A DNA stretch of 10,789 bases from Clostridiales bacterium (GTDB taxonomy: Bacteria; Bacillota; Clostridia; Oscillospirales; Acutalibacteraceae): the NCBI GenBank assembly GCA_019416395.1, contig DXXH01000074.1, positions 1-10,789 on the forward strand, given 5' to 3'. This document shows positions 5,244 to 10,789 of the stretch, one piece after another. The notes beneath the pieces are model-generated. The model was not told the DNA's origin. It was given only the letters and a program-made list of their open reading frames with translations, and did not search any database. The stretch's first letter is position 1. Each line of letters starts with the position of its first letter. The translations under genes were made by a program, and so were the position numbers.

Positions 5244-5633
5244 ATGGAACTGGATTTCAATTCGGAAAAAACCATCTTCCAACAGATCGCCGATTGGCTG
5301 GAAGACGGGATTCTCTCCGGGGCCTTTCCGGAGGAAAGCCAGATTCCCTCTACCACAGAATTTTCGGTGATGTATAAAATCAATCCCGCCACGGCGCTGA
5401 AAGGGATCAACCTGCTGGTGGACGAAGGCGTGGTATACAAGAAAAGGGGAGTTGGCATGTTTGTAGCGGGGGGCGCGGTGGAAAAACTCCGGGCCAAACG
5501 AAAGGAAAGTTTTTACGACCACTTTATCGCTTCCATGGTTGCGGAAGCGGTCCGGCTGGGAATCAACCGGGAGGAACTAGGTTCCCTCATCGACCGGGGA
5601 TTCGCCCAGGAAACGAAGGAGGAGACTGTATGA
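5244..5633 (+). CDS. GntR family regulator, YtrA type
   Basis: This 129-residue regulator has an N-terminal GntR winged HTH (about 1-72). Recognisable parts are IFQQIADWLEDGILSGAF, then PSTTEFSVMYKINPATALKGINLL as the HTH and GVVYKKRGVGMFVA as the wing. The short alpha-helical tail (about 75-129) is typical of the YtrA subfamily, which dimerises through two helices and has no large ligand domain. Such proteins usually repress their own operon with an ABC transporter and respond to cell-envelope stress or antibiotics. AGGAGG at 5233-5238 lies 5 nt before the ATG at 5244; a GTG at 5238 inside that site is rejected as start. Its stop overlaps the ATG of the ATPase gene by 4 bp, pointing to translational coupling. 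The effector is unknown. Confidence 0.9.
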   Translation: MELDFNSEKTIFQQIADWLEDGILSGAFPEESQIPSTTEFSVMYKINPATALKGINLLVDEGVVYKKRGVGMFVAGGAVEKLRAKRKESFYDHFIASMVAEAVRLGINREELGSLIDRGFAQETKEETV

Positions 5634-6478
5634 GCATTGTTATCGAACATGTGAGCAAGCGCTTTGGAGCGGTACCGGCCCTAAATGACGTAAGCGTCAC
5701 CCTGGAAGAAGGGAAGATCTACGGGCTTTTGGGCCGCAATGGGGCTGGGAAATCCACCCTGCTGAATATCCTGACCGACCGGATTTTCCCGGACAGCGGC
5801 ACGGTCACAGTAGACGGGGAACCCGTCCACAACAACGACTCAGCCCTTTCCAAAATGTACCTGATGAGCGAACTGGACTGTTATCCGGAAACCATGAAAG
5901 TAAAAGAGGCTTTCCGGTGGAGCAAACGCTTTTACCCTGATTTTGACCAGGATTTCGCCTGGAATATGGCTTCCGCTTTCGAGCTGAACACCAACGCCAA
6001 GGTCAACAAGCTTTCCACCGGCTACAGCTCTATTTTCAAGCTGATTGTGGCCCTGTCCGTAAACACCCCCTATGTGCTGCTGGACGAACCGGTGCTGGGC
6101 CTGGATGCCAACCACCGGGACCTGTTCTACCGCACCCTGCTTGCCCGGTACACAGAGCGTCCCTTTACCGCGGTGATTTCCACCCACTTGATCGAGGAAG
6201 TGTCCTCGATCATTGAAGACGTCATCATCCTTCACAAAGGGCAAGTGATGAAAAACGGCTCCCGGGAAGAACTGCTGTTCCAAGGGTACACTGTCAGCGG
6301 CCCCAAAGGCCTGGTGGAAGAATACATCCAGGGCAAAGAAGTACTGGGTATGGACGTATTGGGCGGCTTGGAAAGCGCCTATGTTCTGGGCCAGGCGGAC
6401 CGGAAAAATCTGCCCCAGGGATTGGAGATCTCCGGTTTGGATCTGCAAAAACTGTTTGTTCTCATGACGGGAAAGTGA
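5630..6478 (+). CDS. ABC transporter ATP-binding protein
   Basis: This 282-residue cytoplasmic ATPase energises a transporter together with the membrane protein that follows. The Walker A is Gly35-Thr43 (GRNGAGKST), Walker B LLDEP at 150-154 and the H-loop His186 (STHL). Two motifs deviate: the ABC signature is LSTGY (128-132) instead of LSGGQ, and the Q-loop position reads YLMSEL (77-82), with Glu81 likely replacing Gln. Such drift is seen in YtrB-like and other ABC-2 ATPases controlled by GntR proteins. The last 60 residues form a variable tail beyond the core. The ATG is embedded in the regulator's stop (ATGA) and the next gene begins 10 bp after its stop, so the three genes form one operon. 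Substrate and direction cannot be read; export or a sensing role is inferred from the family. Confidence 0.92.
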   Translation: MSIVIEHVSKRFGAVPALNDVSVTLEEGKIYGLLGRNGAGKSTLLNILTDRIFPDSGTVTVDGEPVHNNDSALSKMYLMSELDCYPETMKVKEAFRWSKRFYPDFDQDFAWNMASAFELNTNAKVNKLSTGYSSIFKLIVALSVNTPYVLLDEPVLGLDANHRDLFYRTLLARYTERPFTAVISTHLIEEVSSIIEDVIILHKGQVMKNGSREELLFQGYTVSGPKGLVEEYIQGKEVLGMDVLGGLESAYVLGQADRKNLPQGLEISGLDLQKLFVLMTGK

Positions 6479-6488
6479 GGGAGAATCC

Positions 6489-7274
6489 ATGAAACTGAAA
6501 GCAATTTTTCTGTACCAGATCCTGGACCTGCGCTGGGCTCTGTTGATCTATTATTTCGTGATCCTCTTCCTGAGCTGTTTTTCCAGTATAACGGTTGTGA
6601 GCTTCTCTTCCGCAACCAGCGTGGGAGTGGTGGGAAACAGCGATGGCATGGTCATGTCCGGCATCACCGGCGCTTCCGCCATCTTTATCTTTATCGTAGG
6701 GCTGAATTCCTGCCGGGAGAACCTGCGATTTTCCCTGCAAAACGGCATCAGCCGCAAAACTCTCTTTCTGTCCAGGATGTATACGGCCGGGGCTACAGCC
6801 CTGTTCATGGCAGTGGTGGATCAAATAATCCATTCCCTGGTCTACCTTTCCCTGGTTGCGCAGTCAAACTCCCATGCGGCCAGCGTCCCCCTGTTCCAGC
6901 AGCTCTACCCCACTGCCAGTGGGAACCCCGTACAAGGATTCTTCCTGTCGGTGATCTTTGGATGGTTCCTGTTGCTGCTTATGTCCAACATTGGATACGC
7001 CATCAATATGCTGTTTTACCGGTTGAATAAGCTGGCAAAGGTCTTGGTGGGCGCCGGAGTCCCGGCAGCGCTGATTTTCGGGATTCCCGCCATCAAAGCC
7101 CTGGACACCCTGTATTTTGGGGAACGACTCCGGGCCTTCAGCAGCGCTTACATTGAGCCCGTTCTGGACTTTGCCTTTAACGCTGTTCCCAACTGCCTGG
7201 TGAGCCTGTTTATCCTGGCTGCACTGTTCGCCCTGTTGGATTGGTTATTGCTGCGCCGCGCGGTTGTGCAGTGA
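6489..7274 (+). CDS. ABC transporter membrane subunit (ABC-2-like)
   Basis: This 261-residue integral membrane protein has about six hydrophobic segments: near 16-40, 56-76, 103-126, 151-175, 180-198 and 232-256. It has no signal peptide and no soluble domain. The segment CRENLRFSLQNGISRKTLFLSR (about 76-97) is the cytoplasmic coupling-type region common in ABC-2 permeases, where N-G-x-S-R-K recurs. It follows the ATPase gene by 10 bp with a GAGGGAG site at 6477-6483, so it is most likely the membrane partner, with a homodimer forming the channel. It is the last gene of the operon, closed by a 15-bp terminator. Substrate unknown; peptide or antibiotic export is only a family-based guess. Confidence 0.8.
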   Translation: MKLKAIFLYQILDLRWALLIYYFVILFLSCFSSITVVSFSSATSVGVVGNSDGMVMSGITGASAIFIFIVGLNSCRENLRFSLQNGISRKTLFLSRMYTAGATALFMAVVDQIIHSLVYLSLVAQSNSHAASVPLFQQLYPTASGNPVQGFFLSVIFGWFLLLLMSNIGYAINMLFYRLNKLAKVLVGAGVPAALIFGIPAIKALDTLYFGERLRAFSSAYIEPVLDFAFNAVPNCLVSLFILAALFALLDWLLLRRAVVQ

Positions 7275-7280
7275 CAAAAG

Positions 7281-7317
7281 AAATCCCCTGTTGGCCCAAA
7301 GCCAACGGGGGATTTTT
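7281..7317. terminator. Bidirectional terminator (ABC operon / GNAT gene)
   Basis: A 15-bp stem (7281-7295 with 7301-7315, one T-G wobble) has a 5-nt loop CCAAA and a T5 run on the + side (7313-7317). On the - side GGGGATTTCTTTTG follows. It lies between the convergent stops at 7274 and 7328. Confidence 0.85.
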
Positions 7318-7327
7318 CGTCTTTCCC

Positions 7328-8038
7328 TTATTTTTTCTTCATCACCCAGAACATTTCCTGCTGGCACAAAGTCCAGCCCATCTTTTTATGCAGTTCCGTA
7401 GACGCCACGTTTCCTTCAAAAATCTGGGAAAAAGGCGTCCAACCCCGCTCCAGGCACCAATTGGTCATATAGGCCATCAGGGCGGTGGCCACGCCACGCC
7501 GCTGATAAGGGGGAAGCACTTGCAGCAGCCCCACACTTCCCTCGGCGTGCATGCCGATAAAGCCCATCACCTGGCCGTTCTCCACAGCCCCGTGCATCAC
7601 TCCCGCCGCCAACCGGCCGTGAATGTATTGGGGGTCGGAAAACGCCTGGTAATTGTCCAGGATCACCTGGAAGGACTCCTCTCCCAGCTGGCGGATTTCA
7701 AACCCCTCCGGCACTGGCAAGGGTTCCTTTTTCAGATAGACCGCCTGAGTGCACCGGCTCCATTTGTCCAACCCGTATTTTTCGCACAGGAACGGAACCG
7801 TTTCCCATTCGTGGGTGGACACCAGTTCCAGCTTCTCCACTCCGGCACAAAGGGCCTTTCCCGCTTCCAGAGTATCCGCTGTCAGCAAATACACTTCCCC
7901 CGGCTCATTATAGGTCAGCACTCCGTCTTCCCGGCAGGCCACCACGTTCATGATCCCCCGGTTCAGGGGCCCCAGCATGTCCATCATGCGCAATGGGTCA
8001 CGTTCCAAATAAGATTTGGCTTGTTCCACCATTCCCAT
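7328..8038 (-). CDS. GNAT family N-acetyltransferase
   Basis: This 236-residue protein ends in a GNAT fold (about 110-236), which transfers an acetyl group from acetyl-CoA to an amine. Motif A is seen as LLQVLPPYQRRGVATALM, with the CoA pyrophosphate loop Q179-R-R-G-V-A184. EGNVASTELHKKMGW (210-225) is the usual motif B, with the Asn and the K-x-G-W/F end. The N-terminal 105 residues form a separate domain, as in two-domain FR47-like GNATs. The ATG at 8036-8038 is preceded by a GGGGG-rich site at 8050-8054, 11 nt away; a second Met two codons in is possible. No good promoter is seen between it and the terminator at 8071-8103, so it may depend on read-through from the operon upstream. The acceptor substrate is unknown. 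Confidence 0.88.
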   Translation of the reverse strand: MGMVEQAKSYLERDPLRMMDMLGPLNRGIMNVVACREDGVLTYNEPGEVYLLTADTLEAGKALCAGVEKLELVSTHEWETVPFLCEKYGLDKWSRCTQAVYLKKEPLPVPEGFEIRQLGEESFQVILDNYQAFSDPQYIHGRLAAGVMHGAVENGQVMGFIGMHAEGSVGLLQVLPPYQRRGVATALMAYMTNWCLERGWTPFSQIFEGNVASTELHKKMGWTLCQQEMFWVMKKK

Positions 8039-8070
8039 CTTTGATCTTTCCCCCTTCTTATTCCCATTTT

Positions 8071-8103
8071 GAAAAGGAGAGGTGCCTGGAAAAGGCCCTC
8101 TCC
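8071..8103 (-). terminator. Terminator after the cyclase-family gene
   Basis: On the - strand GGAGAGG pairs with CCTCTCC (7 bp), extended past one bulged base by GGC/GCC, around a 7-nt loop, and is followed by TTTTC. It lies 25 bp past the hydrolase stop and before the GNAT gene; leakage may feed the latter. Confidence 0.6.
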
Positions 8104-8127
8104 TCTGTTTGATCCATTCCGGTCACA

Positions 8128-8703
8128 TTACACGCCTTCCAGCAGCAAAGGCCGCACCTGGGCTCCGTCCAGCCCGCCATACCGCAAGGGCTGAGCCACC
8201 AGGAAATATTCCCCCGCCGGCACTTGGCTCAAATCGCAGCTTTCCAAAATGGCCACTTCCGCCCCCAACAGCGTCCGGTGTACGCTCCCTGACTCCTCAG
8301 GGCTTCCCACGGTCATGCCTTCCACACCCAGCAGCCAAAGGCCCCCCGACGCCATTTCCTGGGCCGTCTCCAGGGAAAGCTCCAGCTCCCCTTTCACCAG
8401 CAGGCGCTTTACGCCGGATTCCAGCAGGTTCCGCACCTGCTCACGGTCAAGGTCCCCATGGGCTTCCACCACCAGGCACTGTCCCACACACTTGGCAAGA
8501 TCCACTTGGTCGATGCTTTTTCCCCCGGGGATAAAATGCTTGGGAGCGTCCATGTGGGTTCCCGAGTGGCTGCCCAAGGTCAGGGCCGTCAAATTACAGC
8601 CGTCCCCTTTTTCCAATTCCAACACAGGCTCATGGGCCGGCACAGGGTCCCCGGGATACACCCGGGCGGAAAACATCTCCCGGGAGATGTCGTAAATCTT
8701 CAC
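8128..8703 (-). CDS. Cyclase family / kynurenine formamidase-like metal hydrolase
   Basis: This 191-residue protein belongs to the cyclase family (Pfam Cyclase), which includes bacterial kynurenine formamidase KynB and other amide or ring hydrolases that bind Zn or Mn. The signature HSGTHMDAPKHF (46-57) supplies the metal-binding His46, His50 and Asp52 plus His56. YPGDP (16-20) and a late LLGVEGMTVGSPE (123-135) are also family-typical. It is slightly shorter than the usual 200-220 residues but looks complete. The start is GTG at 8701-8703: GAGGTGG (8709-8715) lies 5 nt away and overlaps the stop of the nucleosidase gene, a coupling arrangement. It is the last gene of the three-gene operon. 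No tryptophan-breakdown gene is nearby, so kynurenine formamidase activity is not supported by context; the substrate is unknown. Confidence 0.87.
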   Translation of the reverse strand: MKIYDISREMFSARVYPGDPVPAHEPVLELEKGDGCNLTALTLGSHSGTHMDAPKHFIPGGKSIDQVDLAKCVGQCLVVEAHGDLDREQVRNLLESGVKRLLVKGELELSLETAQEMASGGLWLLGVEGMTVGSPEESGSVHRTLLGAEVAILESCDLSQVPAGEYFLVAQPLRYGGLDGAQVRPLLLEGV

Positions 8704-8713
8704 CTAGGCCACC

Positions 8714-9424
8714 TCACAGCTTGGCCATAACTGCTTTCAAAAGCTTTTGGGCTTTCTGAGCGGAATCCTGAGCAAAGGTGACAAAGTCCACGGTCTCGCT
8801 GTCGTTGGCGTTATCCGAGATGGTCCGCAGCACCCCGCAAGGCACCTGGTTCACCAGACAAGCATGGGCAATGGCGCCCCCTTCCATCTCACAGGCTAAG
8901 GCCTCGAACTCACTCCGCAGCCACTCCCCCACTTTGGGGTCTGCCACGAATTTGTCCCCGGTAGCCACCACCCCCAAATGGGCGTGGCCATACAGCTTTT
9001 CCGATTCCTCGACCAACAGCTTGGCCAAAGCCTGGTCACAGGGCAGCTTCCGGAGAAGCCCCTCCACGCCGGGAAGGGACATTTCCCCAACCGGGCAGTT
9101 GTCCAAAGCAGATGTATCAAAATCGTATTCCACACAGGCGTTGGCAATGACCACGTCCCCAATGTGGACCTGCTCCCCGATGCCCCCTGCCACGCCGATA
9201 TTCAGCACCAGCCGGGGGGAGAAAAAGTCCACCATAGCCTGGACTGTCAAGGCGGCGTTTACCTTTCCCGGAGAACACTGGGACACCACGCAGGGCACTC
9301 CCGCCAACGTTCCTTGGGTAAAGGTCATATTCCCGTGGATTTCTTCCCGCTTCTCTTCCATTGCACTGAGAATGGCGTCCACTTCCACTTTCATGGCGCC
9401 AATCACACCTACTGGCTGTTTCAT
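8714..9424 (-). CDS. mtnN: 5'-methylthioadenosine/S-adenosylhomocysteine nucleosidase
   Basis: This 236-residue cytoplasmic enzyme splits adenine from methylthioadenosine, S-adenosylhomocysteine and 5'-deoxyadenosine. It recycles SAM by-products and feeds S-ribosylhomocysteine to LuxS where present. GVIGAMKVEVDAIL (6-19) holds Glu14 (E. coli Glu12). NIGVAGGIG is the phosphorylase-fold glycine loop. CEMEGGAIAH holds Glu181 (E. coli Glu174), and ISDNAND holds Asp204 (E. coli Asp197), with the same spacing of 23. The ATG at 9424 has AAGGGGG at 9433-9439, 8 nt away; an in-frame TTG at 9430 is too close to that site. The 13-bp gap to the membrane protein gene and 10-bp gap to the cyclase-family gene place it in the middle of one operon. 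Confidence 0.95.
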   Translation of the reverse strand: MKQPVGVIGAMKVEVDAILSAMEEKREEIHGNMTFTQGTLAGVPCVVSQCSPGKVNAALTVQAMVDFFSPRLVLNIGVAGGIGEQVHIGDVVIANACVEYDFDTSALDNCPVGEMSLPGVEGLLRKLPCDQALAKLLVEESEKLYGHAHLGVVATGDKFVADPKVGEWLRSEFEALACEMEGGAIAHACLVNQVPCGVLRTISDNANDSETVDFVTFAQDSAQKAQKLLKAVMAKL

Positions 9425-9437
9425 TCCCAATACCCCC

Positions 9438-10733
9438 TTACAGCTTTTTCCCGGTCTTTTCCGAAATGAATTTTACAAAGTCGTCAAACTCGCCCAGGGT
9501 GAAGCTGTACTGGTCCACCATGTAAGCGTTTTCCGGACCGTAATACAAATAAATATAATGGTTGTGCCGGCGCACGTCGATGATCTGGAAATAGGGGAAC
9601 ACGCTGGCCGACTGGATCCCCGACACACGGAACGCCTCGTCATAAAACGCGTAGTGGGCGGTGGAAGACACTCCCCGGTCATACACCTTGCGCTGGATCT
9701 TTTCCAATGCGTGAGGCATATTGAACACCTTATATCCGTAGTACACCACAATGGCTACCGCCAATAACTTGACCCACCAATCAGCGTCCAGGGCAAAGGC
9801 CACTACAAAGGCGCAAATACACAAAAAGCCCCCCACCAGCACGGAACCAATATTTTTCACGTAGGACTGGTAGAAGCTGAAAGTGTGAATGGCTTCCTTG
9901 GTGCAGTCGGTGGAGTTGACAAACCGCATTTCCCCCAGATGGTTCTCACTGTCCCCATGGGATTTGTGATAAGCGGTAAGCTGTTCCGCCAATTTGGCTT
10001 TCAGCTTCTTGTCCCGCTTACTCTTGATAGGCAGGTACACCGCAGGCACCAGGATCACCAAGACCAACAGCACCAACACCGCTGCCAGCACCACCATGTC
10101 TTTCGTCTCCACAGTGGTTTCCGGTTTTTCCAGGATTTCCGAGAAGGTGATGGACTCCACCATGTCCAGAAGCATATCTTCCTGCTCCTGGGTCACGCTC
10201 ACGTCCCCACCGTAAATGTCAAACCCCAGGGAATAGCCGTTGACAATGGTGGCGTACTGCACCTCGTGATACTCGATCCCCTCGGCGGCGCCGTCCACCC
10301 GCAGCCGGTAAAAGGGCTGGCCGTTCACGTCGATATAGTACTTGTCCACCTTGATATCGTCGCTGCGGGACCGCATGACCCCGTCCAAAAACTCCTGCCG
10401 TTCTTCCTCGGTCAGATCCCGCAGGTTGAAGATCCGCTGGCTGGTATCCGATTCACTCTGCATGATCAGCACGCTGGTTTTCCCGTCCTCGGTAACCAAT
10501 TCGGCGATGCCGTTCATTTCCCGGTAATCGTCCAATTTCGACTGGGGATCCCCCACTCCGGCCAAAGCCCAAGAGGGATCATCCACAGAGGTTTCCGGGC
10601 CAAAGATGTACATGCCCTCTGGGATCTCAATGGTGAAATCCTCTGTGGAGAAAGTTTCCGCCGACGCCCCCAAGGGCAAGGCCAGCATGAGCACCAGCGC
10701 CAGCAGCGCTGCCGTCCATTTGTTGCGCTTCAC
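9438..10733 (-). CDS. Membrane protein with secreted N-domain and YcxB-like C-domain
   Basis: This 431-residue protein is not one I can name. A signal peptide (1-25, hydrophobic core 8-22, cleavage after ASA) leads to an outside domain of about 185 residues beginning ETFSTEDFTIEIPEGMYIFG. That start resembles the short amphipathic opening of secreted Firmicute stress-type domains. A strong membrane helix (about 213-235) is followed by a basic SKRDKKLKAK segment, so the rest starts in the cytoplasm. Two further helices (about 293-315 and 319-337) form a hairpin. The C-terminal part (about 358-428) with SVFPYFQIIDVRRHNHYIYLYYG fits the YcxB-like domain. The start is GTG at 10731-10733 with AAGGA at 10744-10748, 10 nt away. 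It is first in the operon with the nucleosidase and the cyclase-family gene. Role unknown; a sensor or envelope function is only a guess. Confidence 0.8.
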   Translation of the reverse strand: MKRNKWTAALLALVLMLALPLGASAETFSTEDFTIEIPEGMYIFGPETSVDDPSWALAGVGDPQSKLDDYREMNGIAELVTEDGKTSVLIMQSESDTSQRIFNLRDLTEEERQEFLDGVMRSRSDDIKVDKYYIDVNGQPFYRLRVDGAAEGIEYHEVQYATIVNGYSLGFDIYGGDVSVTQEQEDMLLDMVESITFSEILEKPETTVETKDMVVLAAVLVLLVLVILVPAVYLPIKSKRDKKLKAKLAEQLTAYHKSHGDSENHLGEMRFVNSTDCTKEAIHTFSFYQSYVKNIGSVLVGGFLCICAFVVAFALDADWWVKLLAVAIVVYYGYKVFNMPHALEKIQRKVYDRGVSSTAHYAFYDEAFRVSGIQSASVFPYFQIIDVRRHNHYIYLYYGPENAYMVDQYSFTLGEFDDFVKFISEKTGKKL

Positions 10734-10767
10734 AATGCATCCGTCCTTTTTGTGTTCTGTGGTTTTA

Positions 10768-10786
10768 GAGCCCGTCTTCCGGGCTC
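10768..10786 (-). other. 7-bp hairpin at the right edge
   Basis: GAGCCCG (10768-10774) and CGGGCTC (10780-10786) pair perfectly around a 5-nt loop, 35 bp upstream of the membrane protein start. It could end an upstream - strand gene, but on that strand only TAAAACC follows, a poor U-run, and the window stops 3 bp later. No promoter is visible between it and the start codon. Confidence 0.35.
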
Positions 10787-10789
10787 CCG

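Noticed and set aside
7241..8044. 267-codon + strand ORF opposite the GNAT gene
   Set aside because: It overlaps the end of the ABC membrane gene and the terminator and mirrors the GNAT codons; a shadow frame.
8778..9767. 329-codon + strand ORF opposite the nucleosidase gene
   Set aside because: It spans the boundary of two well-supported - strand genes and is Ser/Thr/Pro-rich shadow sequence.

Overview
The window looks chromosomal, from a spore-forming Clostridia-type Firmicute (an Oscillospiraceae-like gut anaerobe is my guess). The basis is strong AGGAGG-type ribosome binding sites, compact operons, G+C-moderate coding DNA, intrinsic terminators, and sporulation genes (spoIIID and a SpoIIQ-like M23 protein) beside lexA. 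No rRNA, tRNA, CRISPR array or insertion sequence was seen. The genus is inference only.

Left edge (1-620): visibly A/T-richer DNA with the tail of an unidentified + strand gene, a bidirectional terminator and a 68-residue excisionase-type HTH gene on the - strand. Upstream of that gene lie three helically phased TGCTAATAY repeats and nested inverted repeats. This resembles the end of an integrated element or its remnant abutting the host chromosome.

Core region (668-5130): an S9 prolyl-oligopeptidase-family peptidase with a clear sigma-A promoter and its own terminator; spoIIID, convergent with a SpoIIQ-like membrane M23 protein across a shared terminator; and lexA, preceded by a LexA-type operator and promoter. 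The roughly 470 bp between the SpoIIQ-like gene and lexA hold a forespore-type promoter and a candidate small RNA on the - strand (about 4171-4285) with a C-rich segment and a strong terminator hairpin.

ABC module (5168-7315): a consensus promoter, a 26-bp near-palindromic operator, a YtrA-type GntR regulator, an ATP-binding protein overlapping it by 4 bp, and a membrane partner, ending in a terminator. The layout suggests a self-repressed exporter or stress-sensing transporter.

Right part (7328-10789, all - strand): a three-gene operon runs right to left. It encodes a secreted-domain/YcxB-like membrane protein, MTA/SAH nucleosidase, and a cyclase/formamidase-family metal hydrolase. A terminator and then a GNAT acetyltransferase follow.

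Most of the window is ordinary. The parts worth a second look are the candidate small RNA, the excisionase region repeats, the GntR operator, the palindrome in front of spoIIID, and the uncharacterised membrane protein co-transcribed with the nucleosidase and the hydrolase. No clearly new system is proven here.
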